Origin: Porphyra umbilicalis
Lineage: Eukaryota > Rhodophyta > Bangiophyceae > Bangiales > Bangiaceae
DNA: 64,000 nt
Direction: 5' to 3'
Assembly (NCBI GenBank): GCA_002049455.2
Contig: KV918799.1
Coordinates: forward strand, 1 to 64,000
The position numbers were made by a program, and so were the translations under genes. Below the pieces are notes generated by a model that saw only the letters and a list, made by a program, of their open reading frames with translations, was not told the DNA's origin and made no database searches. This document shows, piece after piece, positions 44,489-56,216 of the stretch. The stretch's first letter is position 1, and every line of letters begins with the position of its first letter.

Positions 44489-47400
44489 CTACTGACGCAA
44501 TGGAAAAAACGTATGCGGCGTGCTGCGTGTGCCGCGCTCTCGCTCTTTCCTGTCCCGGGAGGAATCGTACTGACTCCCATAATCGACCAGGACCTTCTCC
44601 TCTACACGGATGTCCTTGATCGCCGAAATGTGAAGCGCGTCAAAGTCCAACAGCTCGGTCAACTTGGTGCGGCCAAACATGTCCGTGACTCACAGTTTCG
44701 CGTTGGGTGTGCGAGCACCAGCGGCTGTTGTCGACGACGACGACGCCGCCGCCCGCACCTCATCAGCTGGTGACGATGCACGAGGGTCGTTGACGTAACC
44801 CCCCACGCAGTAGGGAGCGGGAACAACCCAAATAGAGCGGCTACGCATACCCGCTTCGTCGTTGCCCGATGCCGCTGCCCGCTCCGGCCGCCGCGCACGT
44901 AACCGGACGGCTCTTAAATGCGCAATTGGAGGTTCTGTCGGCACCGAGCGCGGCTCGCACGATGTAGATGGCCCATCGGCGTGCCGATGGTCGACCCGAT
45001 CATCTAGGCCACCGCCGTCGCATGGTGGCACCAGAACCTCTACCTCCACAGCACGCGACGCAATGTCACGTGTGGTCGGTCCGTGCTGACCAAGCACGTC
45101 AATCGCGTACCGCCCCGACTTGACCGTCTGCGTGCTTGGGTTGGCGTACACAATGGTGCCAAAAAATGGAGCTACGCGCTCTCCCGCACAAATGAAGCGA
45201 CCGGAAAAGACACCAAGACCGCTTGTTCCGCCGCCTTGCCCGGACAGCGCCGTGTACAGCTCCAACTGAGATGCACAAGCGTCCCTCAACGTCACAGCAT
45301 CCTCCACAGCCAGGCGGCGGTGGAACTCCACAGGCCACCTCCCAACGCCAACGCCTTTGAGCGCCAGGACATGGGTGGCCAACTCTGCTCCCGACGTCGA
45401 CGACAGAGGGTTGCCTTCTTCATACAACGCCCGAGATGCGTCGGCATCGCCAGCCCAGCAGCACGCAAGAAACGCGACGAGCTCTGGAGGCAACGCGGAA
45501 TTACAAGGAAGTCTCGACTCCACCGCGGGAGGCGCCCAGCCCAGCTCAGCTGCCGTCGCCAGCCGGTGTCCCAGACATGGTGGGCCGACGGAGGATGAGC
45601 CAGCTTGGTGCTCCTTCTTCAGCGCGTCCTCCTGTCGGCGCAGATCCTGACAAGCTTGCACCACGTCGTCACTGCGGCCGCAACTCGCAAACCACCCGAA
45701 CGTAACTGCGTCCACAAACTCAGCACGTAGCCGCGAAATAGCGAGCTCAACGACACGGGGGTCCCGCTCACCGCAAAACACCAACCGATGTTGCCCCACG
45801 GGCATTGACACACACGCCATGGCGGTAGAAAGGGTTCCCGCAAAAAAGTCGACGAAAGTGTCGCCAGGTTGGCTGTTGCGAAGGATGAGCTCTTGGAGAA
45901 GCCCGCGACCCATTTGCTCGGGCCGCAACCACTTGCCTGCGCCCCCTCCACATTCAGGGGCGTCACGTACGGCCTCTTGAAAGGTGGGTCCGCGCACGTT
46001 GTCGATGACGTTCTCGTGTGCGCGGAAGCGGGAAGGCACCATGCTGAAGTTGCGGTAGTTGACCATGTCGTACTCGTCTTGGCGTCTGCGCCCACACCTC
46101 GTGGCCCGCACAACCTTTTCGACCTTATTTTTCAGCGCAGTAAAACCGCCTCGGAGCGACGTGAAAGACCGCGGGTCCCTGACGAGGTACAATGGCGCGC
46201 TGTCGACGTGTAACACTGCCGCCCCGGGTGAGGACCGCACGGCGGGCGCCTTGCGCTTGCCCAACGCGCCAAGCGCACTTCTTACGCTCGTGCTGCCACT
46301 GCCGCCACGGCCGCCTCGACCGCCAGCGCCGCCTCCACCACCAGCACTATCGCCGGGATGGGAAGGCGTACCGCTCAACGACCTGCTGCCACCTTCGACT
46401 GCCAAACGCAGCTTGTCAATCCACGGCTGGAGTTGTGCAGGCGCACAGAAGACATGAATGTTTCCGCCAGGCCGCAACATCTTGACAGCCTCCTCTACAA
46501 CGACGTCCATGTCGCGTTCGCTCAGCTCATCGAGCGCCGACATCGTCATGTTGTTCAACCGACGGTTGCTGTACGGCGGGTCGATGAGAATCATCTGAAC
46601 AGTACGCAGCAGCGTCCGAGGAAGCGTGTGGCCCGCCGCTGCCCGTCCGCGGTCGCCGCCAGCGCCATCAAGCTTCCTGCCTGCGCTGCTGCCACCAGCG
46701 TCAATCGCATGGTGCTTGGGCTTCGTCCCGTCCGCCAGACCAGCTGCACTGCCCGACCGGGAAGCTTGGCCAAGTTCGTCACAAAGTCACTCACTAACGG
46801 AGAAGTGCTCCACGCCGCCGCCATTCGCCATCCCGTACGTGGACCAAAGCTGCTCAAACGAGCACACGTGAGCTTGTGCGACCAGGCACATTGCGCGGTC
46901 CACTAATGTGAGCGCATCGCCAGGGCGGCCACCGCCACGGCCACCGACATATTGACTAGCGCCTTGCGTGTCTTCGACGACGGAAGACCCTCTACCACCA
47001 CCACCACCATAATGGCGATTTGCGCGTGCGGAGGATCCACGGAAGGCAGTAGCAGCATCAACAACCCACACTTTGGTGGCACTCAACATTCCAAACTGGG
47101 TCCGACGCTCAAAAGCAGAAATCTCTGCGCGCGTGTACGGCCTCAAGTGCTCGCTTGGCGGCTGCCACGACGATTCGTACGCCGAAGTCATGTCGCTGCG
47201 GGTCTCGTCACTGGCACCGTCCGACAGATTGTTGTCCTTGCCAGAAGATTGGCCTGTAGTAGTCTCGCCGACAGAGCCAGAACGCCTGCTGCTGCTGCTG
47301 CTGCTGCTGCTCTCGTCCCGACAGGTTCTCCGCCCCACGCGCTCATCCCCGACAGGCTGTCCATGCGAGCGTGAATGCCGGCCGCCACGACGACGGGCAT

Positions 47401-49900
47401 TGCGGCGTTGAGCATCAGCAACGCCCGCAACATCCATCAATGGAAAAGCTGTCGAGCCACGCGCGACCGTCCTTAGAAGGCGCGGGGGTGCATCAAACCA
47501 GCGACCACTCCAAATCGGAGGGCGATAATCGAGCCCCGTCACAGTGGAAGACGACGTCGGCGTGCAGCCCAAACGACGTTGGCGTTCGGTTGTGCTACAG
47601 GCACCCACAACCGCATCACCGCTTCCCGACGAGACAGCGGGCGGCGCACTACATGGAGCAGGCAGTGGATCTGCCACGCGAGCCCATGAAACAAGCAACT
47701 GGATGGCTTCAGGCGACGTGCAGCGGAGCGCGTGGTCTAGAAAGTGTGCCCCACACGTGCGAAGCTGCAAGCTTCCATAGGCCGTCTCTTCCGCCGTCGC
47801 AGCAGCCCCAGGACAACAACCAGGTTTGTCAGCTTCCTCCGCGCGCGCTGCTGTCGCATCCCCAGGAACACCCCGGGCGGCTGCTGGCATGCCGTGAAAC
47901 AGGCAGACGTCTTGCAGTCCCAGCGCGCACGTGAAGACATCGGACGGGCGGCACAGGTCAGCCCAACAAGGCAACTCGTCGCAAAAAGGATGTACCTGCC
48001 CAACATGGCCTCTACATCCACAAAGCCGACCGTCAACGCCAAAGCGTCCCACCCGGTCACATTATCGCAAACAACGCCGCGGGCAACGGCTGCGCAATCT
48101 GCCGCGTCTCGCCACTGCTGCTGCGCAAATGGTCGTGCACTTGACGACGCGTTTGCTCCGCGTCCACTTCGCCATCGAGGGAGAAGCACACTTTGGCGGA
48201 CGACGCCGAGCCACAACACAACTTGAAAAGGCGTCAGTGAAGGAAGCGACGCCGCGAAACGGGACCCTCGTGCTGCATCAGCGACCAACTCGTCGCCCAG
48301 CCAGTAGAGGAGGGCACCAACCAGCTGAGAGCCGTCGCGATCAAACCATCTTTGGCGCCCGTCCCGTCCGTGACCGGCGCGTACAGCTCCAGCCTGTGCG
48401 GAAGGCGACGCATGGGAGCCTGCATCACCTCTCGCTGCCGCCGTGACGTCTGCATGCGCCCGCTCGACATGGACATCAATGCCAGGCCCCTCAAACTCCA
48501 AGACAAGACTCAGCACAAGCTGCCACACGCGCACATCAGCGGCAAACGTCGGTGGCACGTCCAGCACAAACACATCTCGTACACAGAGGACATCATCGTC
48601 GACAACAAGGCGTCGCAGCGCCGTGCCAAATGTCGGCCCGCCAGGGGCCACGAGACCCGACCGAACTTCGCCCGAGCAAAGCAGCATCCGCCGCCAGACG
48701 CCTGCATCCCCTCGAGCTGGCTCCACGTCGGCTCGGTCCCCTTAACGTTGTTTCCACCACCACCACCACGAGCAGCGGCTGCCACCAAACGTGGACCCAT
48801 AACGATCCGTTTGAGCTGCCACACCGCGGCGTACACGGGTGCATAAGCCGGGTCGTCCAACCAGGCCGTGTTGCTCGTCAATTGCGTCTGCACGCCGTCG
48901 TACGCCGCCCCGCCGACGAGCGGTCCGACCAAATGACCGGCCCGACTGATGCTCAGCCGGAGCGGTCGTGTGTGTCGTGCAGCCCAGGCCTTGACAGCCG
49001 CCCATGACCCATCTGGGAGTTGGAAGCGCCTCCCGACCCCGTTGTGGGACTCCAAGGGTACCAAGCAGCGCCCGTCAGCAGAGGAAAAGACTTAAAGAAC
49101 GTAGAGGTCGCACAACGTGGCCAACACGACGACCAGGGCACCGACGGGAAGATGACCTGCCGCCGGGCCACACGATGCGCTTGGCGCCTTCCCGGACGGT
49201 GACGTACCACTTTTGGCAAGGGCGACCACGGTGGCCCCCGCCAGAGCAGCACGCGTACCGTGAGTGAAGACGTCGGATGCTGACGACGACATGTCTCGGA
49301 GGACAGCAGGAGCTGTAGATTGCAACGCCGCCCTGCTGTGCACAGGGCATGGACGACCGACTCGGATAGGGTGGGTCTCCAACAAGCCCCAGAGCCCCAA
49401 CCAGAGCACAAATGATGCGCCCGTGCCAGGGATCGCATTGCTGTGCGGGCGTGTACAGGCAGCACTAGAGCAGCCCACACCGCCTTGCCGCCGCACAATG
49501 CCGCCAAAGTGGGCGCTTGAGAATGCCGATCGTAACGGGTGACTCGAAATTTGCTGCTCGTCTCAATTTGGGGATCCATTTTCATCCACAGGATTGAGAC
49601 AAGTCCAGTCCGCCTGCTCACAACACGGATCGTTGGCAGCCTCATGGAACAGGTGGTTCAGCCCGTCTTGGCAAAGGCGGGCCACGTGCTTCTCGACGGA
49701 AAGAGGCAGGGTTGAGACACCCAACCCACGCCACGCGCAAGACACCAGTGCTTTTGCGGCACACAACAAAGGGACGACAACTGAGTGCACCGATCTTCAA
49801 TGCATAGATGACGTGACAGCTGCACGACATCCTGCGGCGTCCATTCCTTCCCGCGCCGTTTGGAGACCCAGAAGTCACTTGCTGATTTGTTTTGTACCAT
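44489..49900 (-). pseudogene. DNA N6/N4-methyltransferase (DPPY) fused to a SET domain, damaged
   Basis: The likely start is ATG 49900 (MVQNKSASDFWVSKRRGKEW). An N-terminal region of about 1000 residues has no recognised domain. The methyltransferase follows: motif IV ILIDPPYSNRR (DPPY at 46582-46571), then the SAM-binding motif DTFVDFFAGTLSTAMAC (about 45865-45820) and ERDPRVVELAISRLR. Catalytic motif before FxGxG is the beta-class order of bacterial-type amino-methyltransferases (N6-adenine or N4-cytosine). About 200 residues later comes a SET domain: GVFSGRFICAGERVAPFFG (near 45180), YCVGGYVNDPR (near 44800) and ISAIKDIRVEEKVLVDYGSQ (near 44590). Damage: in-frame TGA at 49563, TAA at 49092, TGA at 46787 and TGA at 44690, plus one-base frame changes near 49790, 48700 and 48015. 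In each case protein-like sequence continues directly across. If intact it could write marks on both DNA and a lysine substrate; that is inference. Confidence 0.72.
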
Positions 49901-50033
49901 ATATCGGCCTGTCTACGATCGGTATTGGCCAGTGGCCGATGCCGCCCGAGTGCTTTGTGGTTTTTCCGAGACGGCGCACGCATAGTATCAGAGACAAAAC
50001 GAACCCCAGCCCATGTCCCCCTCGTGCGTACTT

Positions 50034-50310
50034 GAGTGGTACGGTGACCGCAGGGTCCCGGCCCATGTGCCACGGCGAGGTCGATTGACCCCATTGATTT
50101 GGCGAAAATCAGAGACATGTGGTGAAGCAGTACGCCTACTGCTCCCTAACTACAAGTCGACAGAGTAATCCTCAAACCAGAGCGGACTGTAACAAAACAA
50201 CCTAACTCCATATGTATCGTGCAGGCAACCCCTCGGCCACTCGATCTCGAGTGGTGGTACGGTGACTGCAGGGTCCCGGCCCGATCTCGAGTGGTCCGTC
50301 CGGTGACGGG
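50034..50310 (+). repeat. Two-copy direct repeat with GGTACGGTGACYGCAGGGTC core
   Basis: A block around GGTACGGTGACCGCAGGGTC recurs at about 50038 and 50256, the second within TCGAGTGGTGGTACGG. It lies upstream of the methyltransferase-SET gene. No function is apparent. Confidence 0.6.
50080..50165. repeat. Dispersed palindromic repeat, copy 1
   Basis: Contains AGCAGTACGCCTACTGCT (50126-50143), one mismatch from the perfect palindrome AGCAGTAGGCCTACTGCT, preceded by a GATTTGGCGAAAATC-type stem. It lies 180-240 bases upstream of the methyltransferase-SET start. Other copies are at 52.9-53.2, 61.4 and 62.0 kb. Confidence 0.7.
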
Positions 50311-50715
50311 ACCTGACAAGCAAGACACACAAAACAGACACAGGCATCAGCTCACACATAGGATGGATGATGGGAGCAGCCCCGATATCAGGCTCTCGCT
50401 GCCAATGCAGAAGCGCACCCCACTCCCACCCACTGATAAAACTCTGCTCGAATGGATGGCGACGGAACTGTTTGAAACACGGTTTGACTCGTTTACAGAA
50501 CAATCCCCCATGCTCACAGAACCGCCGTCCCCCCCAACACAGAGCATGCATGCGATCGACGCAAACAACGCAATACGATCGAGCAAACGATTCCAAAAGC
50601 ACGACAGCATCAATCTGACAGCATACGAACCGGCTGAAGTCGCTAATATCTCTCTCACACAGAGCACGCACCTCGGTCTCTCCATTCAGGACTTCCCATC
50701 AGTCTCGCATCACCG

Positions 50716-52335
50716 TTACGTTGCGCACACCCCCGACCCGCCCCCCGCCTCAATGTCGGCCGCAGTGCACCGAAACACGACATGCGTCGCGTCAGCGTCT
50801 GAAAGCGACGCATGCTGCTGCCCACGACGCCTGCGGCGGTAGCGTACGGAGTCGCGCCGCCTGACTGCAAGCTGCAAGGTCGTGTGCCCGGCACCGTCCC
50901 GCTTGCGCACATCGGCGCCTGCGCCAATAAGCAGCCCGCAAATTTCAGGCCTCATACCTACAGCAGCCCAATGTAGAACTGTCCTCTGCTCCAGCCCACC
51001 GACTGCGTGGACGTCCGCCTGGTGCTCGAGAAGCTTCTTGACCATGGCCGCATTCCGCCCTACAAACGCCGCATTCTCGAGCGGCGTGAAAGAGTGATGC
51101 ATCGGGACCTTGTCGCGATAATTCGCGTCCGCCCCGGCCGCAAGCAGGATGGTCATTGTAGGAAGATCCTTGTCACGCCCCCGGCGCGCAAGAGCGTTGA
51201 GCGGCGCGTCAGCGCGGTCGTCCGGCTTTGGAAGCGGAGGAAAAGGCCCAACGCTGCAGCCACCCACCGGCACAAGGGTATCGACGATTCCCGTCGGATC
51301 CGACCCAAACACTGCGGCCTCGATTGCACTGACTTCCTCCTCCACGACATCAACGTCGTGCCGGGCACCAGCGTGAATCAGGGCGCGCACCCACCCAACT
51401 CGACCACATCATGTCGCTTGCACCAAAGCATGTGCCAGCACCCTGCAGCTCGTGTGGGCATGCCCCATGACACGCTTGGCGACCGTCTGACCCATCACAG
51501 AAGAAAGCGGGCCTGCGAGCGTCATCGGCGACACCGCGTAATTGTTGGAAAGCACCGCGCTCGCGCCGCACGCCCAGAGGAGCGACACATCGCCCGTTCG
51601 GCCGTTTCGCACGGCCACGTGAAGCGGTCCATCCCCAAACAAATTGGGGACACCCAGCAGCGCCCCATCCGCGTCCACCAGCACTCGTACGACGGGCTGA
51701 TGCCCCGCTCGAGCCGCAAGGTGCAACGGCGTGTGGCCGTAGATGTCACCGCCGGCGTTTTCGTGAATCCCATAGCGCATTAAAGTGGCAACAGTCGCGA
51801 CGGATCCTCGGCGCGCCGCCAAGTGCATCACCCCTCGACGACGCCACGTCCGGCCCCAGCCGCAGCACCCTCTCGAGAGCAGCGTGGCGACGTGCGTCGC
51901 AATTCCGTCTCGTGCTGCACCCAACACCGGATGCGGTGTGGTCGACGGCTCCATAACGTCGTAAAACTCCCTCTCCTCGTCCGTGTGCTGGTCAAAGTAG
52001 CCCGGCGAGCGCTTCTGCACGTCCTGTGTCAGGGTCACGACGCGATCGTGTGTCGCTACAGCGCCGGCGTCAGAGCCGCTGCTGCTGCTGGCCATCATGC
52101 CGGCCATCGTGGTGTACCGCGCAGACTTCAATCCGCCGCTACCGCTGTCGCTGCTGCTGGCGGTCATGCCGGCCATGGTGGTGTACCGCGCAGACGTCGA
52201 TCCGTCGCTACCGCCGTCGTTGTACGACTCGTCGTCCGACTCACTCGTGCGCCCTCCGTCGACGGCAATGTAGGCCCTGCAGCGCGCTTCGTTCTCAGCG
52301 GCAGCGTGAGCAGCAGCCCCAGATGCATCCGCCAT
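50716..52335 (-). pseudogene. Ankyrin-repeat protein with one in-frame stop
   Basis: ATG 52335 (MADASGAAAHAAAEN). An acidic N-terminal region contains a two-copy SARYTTMAGM repeat. Ankyrin repeats follow from about 51830: GVMHLAARRGSVATVATLM, HTPLHLAARAGHQPVVRVLV, DGPLHVAVRNGRTGDVSLL, and after a linker TPLENAAFVGRNAAMVKKLL, RTVLHWAAVGMRPEICGLLI and HTTLQLAVRRRDS. That makes at least six repeats carrying the xTPLHxAAxxGH signature. An in-frame TGA at 51409-51411 splits the frame in the linker, and coding continues in the same frame to 50716. Without the stop it would be about 539 residues. Ankyrin repeats mediate protein binding; no catalytic domain is seen. A TATAAAAG lies 300 bases upstream. 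Confidence 0.7.
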
Positions 52336-52632
52336 AACACGAACCTTCCCTGACGTTTGGGAAGGCGTTGACACACGCCACACACGTCAAGGAAGAAGGA
52401 AAACGCAAGGGTGGTTGCGCAAAGGTGGTCGCGCAACGCCCAGCTCAATCGTGCGCCCGCTGCTGGGTTGAAGGGCCGGGCAAGGCACGACCAACGGGAG
52501 GCACGGCACAAAGGAGCTACTCGAGCTCTTTTACGCGTGCGCCCCTGTGCTCAAGGCCCTGTTTCTCGGCGAGAAAACAGCTGTCCGTCCAATTACAGAA
52601 AATCTCATCGTTAACATTACATATTATCAAAA

Positions 52633-52640
52633 CTTTTATA
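52633..52640 (-). promoter_or_regulatory. TATA box (TATAAAAG) upstream of the ankyrin gene
   Basis: On the - strand CCC-TATAAAAG sits 300 bases before the ankyrin ATG at 52335. It is the best TATA match in this gap. Functional only if the gene was or is transcribed. Confidence 0.45.
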
Positions 52641-52860
52641 GGGCAGTCCCTGAGCGTTTTACATCTGGGTTCGGACACGATTCCTTTTATCACAACTGGA
52701 TGCTGACCGGCCTCTCACGGCCTTATACCAGGCCAGCACAGCACAATGATAGAGTCAAAATGAAGGAGAGGAGGCTGCGCGCTTCAAACTGTGCGCCTGC
52801 ACTGTGCGTGCACAGCTCTTGTGTGAGGCGCCAGAAGAAGAGTGCCCCGGCGCATTGTCC

Positions 52861-53172
52861 GCATTGTCCACGGCAGAGTCGATTTCCCAAATCGACTGTG
52901 TACACAACAGACATCCGGGAGGGAGCAGTAGGCCTACTGCTCCCAATTGAAAACTGCTTTGCCCGCATTGTCCACGGCAGAGTCGATTTTCCAAATCGAC
53001 TTCGCACACAACAAACATCCGGGAGGGAGTAGGAGGCCAACTGCTCCCAATTGAAAACTGCTTTGCCCGCATTGTCCACGGCAGAGTCGAGTTTTCTTAA
53101 ATCGACTCAGGACACAACAGACATCCGGGAGGAAGCAGTAGGCCTACTGCTCCCAAATCAGAATTGCAGAGT
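52861..53172. repeat. Three tandem 104-bp units of the dispersed palindromic repeat (copies 2-4)
   Basis: Unit starts at 52861, 52965 and 53069 (GCATTGTCCACGGCAGAG). Each unit has a first hairpin (AGTCGATTT with its complement, 52877-52897 in unit 1) and a second, longer palindrome with half-site GGGAGCAGTAGG (52921-52944, a degenerate copy at 53025-53048, and 53131-53154). Units are followed by ATTGAAAACTGCTTTGCCC. They lie in the gap between the ankyrin gene's upstream side and the dioxygenase 3' end. Confidence 0.85.
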
Positions 53173-53690
53173 CCTCGGGACAACAAACAAACCAATTTCC
53201 TCATCAAAGATCACCACCCAACATTCTCATGCCTGCCCCAAGTGCGGCAGGCGCCCGGTCGCAAGTGCGTCCGCACCATAGAGCAGCAACAACAAGCAGT
53301 GCAATACAAACAAAACAAACATGAAACAAGCGCCCGTACGAGTAGCAAACACGCACATCATGGGCACCCACTGGGTTCAGGTGACAAACAGACCCAGGTG
53401 CCACAGGGCGCTCCCCCAGCGTCATCCCTTAACTCTCATACAGTGTCCTCGCACTACTTCCTTCAACGACCCGACCGATGTCGGCGCCGCTAGCGCGGCT
53501 CATAGCGCGACGGTGTGCGCGAGCGCGAGCGGCGCACCGGCGCCCGCCCCCGCGGCGTACGCGCATGTCGATCTGACCGAGGCGGGGACAACGATCGGAA
53601 AGGCGTCTCCGACGAGTAGTCAGAGGACGGTGACTGGGACGGGCTGCGACCACGACGCCCCTGATCTTTGGAGCGCTCGTTGGACGCACT

Positions 53691-56216
53691 TTAACGTCGC
53701 GGCGCTCTCCCGCTGCCAGCGCCAAGGCGCCCACTTGGCGATGGCGACGGCCGCGAACGCGAGCACAAGCGCCGCGGAGACTTCGTCCGACCCCGACGGC
53801 GACTGCCGTCACTTGGCAACGCATGACGGCGGTCGTCCCTACCGGCGATGCGACGCGCCTGACTCTGACGGCGGCTCCGAGCACCGTCTGAGGATGCCGG
53901 CCGCAAACTGTCAGAGCGAGAAGACTGCCGCCGCTTGCGGACGCGCCGACTAGTGGTACCTCCGCGGCTGCGCGACCGCTCAGAATTTCTATCGTCACCA
54001 CCAACAGAGCGCGACCGAGGTCGACCACGACGCACTTGGCTGAGCGGCGCACGCCGCAGCGCCGTCGAGGCCCCCGGCCCGCGATCCTCGCCACCTCGAA
54101 ATGAGGCCACGCCAACGCCGTCAGAGCTCCGATTGCTGCTGCTGCTCGAGCTGCGACTGCGGCTGAGGCCGTGGCCACTGCTGTTCTTGCTCGGCTCGCC
54201 GCCGCTGCCCTTGTTGCGGCGGCTGCTGCTGTCGCTGGTGGACCGGCCGTGGCCAACTTTGTGCTCGCGGCCGGGCGTGCCAGAGGTCGGATTCTTGTTG
54301 CCAGCTTTGGGCCCCCCGCCAGCTAGGGCCACCTCATCGTTCCTGCCGTCGTTGTCCGACAAGATGTCTACTTCGTCTTCGTCCAAAAGGATGAGCGCCG
54401 AGTTGATAAAGACCTTGCGATCGACCAGCAAGATGGCGTCCTCCAGCTTGTCTTTCTTGTGTTGCAGGTACATGTGGAAACGCGTCAAGCCAGAGTACTT
54501 GAGCTCCGCCGGCGCCTTGCCGTAGCGAGCCGCGACATCCGCCGCCCACGCGCCGGCGTGAACCAGATCGCTGCGCACAAGCGCCATGCTGTTGCGCGGG
54601 ACGGTCACCGTCTCCGGATAGATGGACCGAAGGACGTCGTCCCCCATTTAATGCCGCGCCAGCGCGAGCACGCTTCCGGGCCACGTCACAACGACAAATC
54701 AGTCCTTGCCCGCCGCCATCATGAAGCAGTTGCGACACTGCGGCATCTTGTACGAAGAAAGCCGCATGGTGGACGGGTCGGTCATGTCTATGGGACCGTC
54801 GTCCTCCTCGGGAACCGCCCCTTTCCAGCTTCCGCGCAGCATCCGGCTCGGACGCGAGTCGACGTGCGGCACCTGACGCACCGCATCCTTTGTGGTTGCC
54901 AAAATCCGTGCTCCAGTTCGGGGCACAGAGGCACACAACTGGTTGTCTTGATCGCGCTCCGCGTCTGTCATTTGAAGAACTTCGTACGCTACAGCAGCAA
55001 GCAGCATGTCCGCGCGAAGCTTGTGGAGAAAACATTGATGCTCGGCTGCTTTTTCAGACGCGCGAACGGCCGACTGTCGCACAGTAAAGCGCTCTTGCCC
55101 CGCAGTCAGCGCCTTGGCGTCCGCAGCCCCTTGGTCAGCGTTGTGGATGGGCCCCCACACGAAGTGAAGCGCAAAGGACGAATCCGCGGTCGCAGCGGCC
55201 TTTGCAATGTTCTCCTCGGACGGCAGCTCGTGCAAAAAGGCCTTGAGCGTCGGTTCGACGATGTTGACGTTGTCTTCATCTGCTGCATCACCACCCCCAG
55301 CATCAGGCCCACCGCGATTGGTTGCCGGCCGCGAGCTCAGGGCCTCTGACGGCGCGGCCGCCCCGCTCGCTCCGCCAAGACCATTGAGCGTCGACAGAGG
55401 AACGGGAAGGGGCCGGCCGCCAAACCGGCCACGGCCGCGGACGCGTTCAACTCGAGGGGGGGGTGCACGTCCCGACATGCGCATCGGGATGAGGGACGCG
55501 TCTAGCAGGATGCACCACCCGCGCTCAACAAGCTGCGAGCCAAACTTGACCGCCGCAAGGCCCGCTTGCAAGGCAGAGACAGGGTCAGACAGGATCGACG
55601 CCCCAGCGTCACCAGCTGGCCCTTAATGCTGTCCGAGCGGCAAGCGACTGCTGATGCCACCACCGCCAATGGCACGCACACGCGATGCGGCCATTGCTGC
55701 AGCCCCGAGCATCTTCACCTTGCCAATGCACGACATGTAGTGCCGCACGCTCTCCTCCAGCGCCTTCCAATCCTCGGCAGGGATGAAGTCGCGCGCTTGA
55801 TGCTTCTCGGGCAGAAGGGACGCGAAGCCGGGAAGGTCCACCGTCCCAGCATGCTGCCGCGTGGTCGACGCCGGCGCCTGCAAAGACCGGGGAATGTTCT
55901 TCGGGTGGTCTGGGTAAGGGCGGCTCACCGCCCCTCCCGCATGGTTCGGCACCTGCCCTACGCAACGGCCCGCCTGCGGTTGACTGCCCGCAACCTGTGC
56001 ACTACCCTGCGACAGTCGCCCTTGTTGGGCGCCTCGCCCCTCGTCACCGGCGCGTCCGACATTACGCAAGGCGACGCGCTTGGGCGTCGTCGGCGCCGAA
56101 GGCGCCGGCTCCTTCTGTGGCGGCGACGGCCAGCGGCCACTGCCGTATCGCCCGTCCTTGCCACCGGCGGAGAGCGAGCGGCGACGGCGACGCTCACGAT
56201 CGGCGGCGGACGCCAT
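53691..56216 (-). pseudogene. 2-oxoglutarate/Fe(II)-dependent dioxygenase with Arg/Ser-rich tail, damaged
   Basis: ATG 56216 (MASAADRERRRRR). After a basic, disordered N-terminus the region around 55800-55700 is helical (DWKALEESVRHYMSCIGKVK). The double-stranded beta-helix core lies at 55.6-54.4 kb: WCILLDASLIPMRMSGRA, VPHVDS (the HxD iron motif, 54867-54859), FVVVTWPGS, LVRSDLVHAG (distal His, about 54558) and LTRFHMYL, an Arg placed to bind 2-oxoglutarate. The order H-x-D...H...R is that of the superfamily; whether it is TET/JBP-like, AlkB-like or a prolyl hydroxylase cannot be settled here. The tail is an SR/RS-rich basic region. In-frame stops: TAA 55623, TGA 54699 and TAA 54648, the last two inside the conserved core with coding continuing in the same frame. 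The start overlaps the preceding gene's stop by one base (TGATG). Confidence 0.6.

Noticed and set aside
46597..46798. Intron between HFS and MILIDPPY in the methyltransferase gene
   Set aside because: GTTAGT...TTCAG gives a neat phase-0 splice. However, the whole stretch is open in the same frame apart from one TGA and reads as protein (DELGQASRSG, TLPRTLLRTVQ). I favour a nonsense change, though an intron is not excluded.
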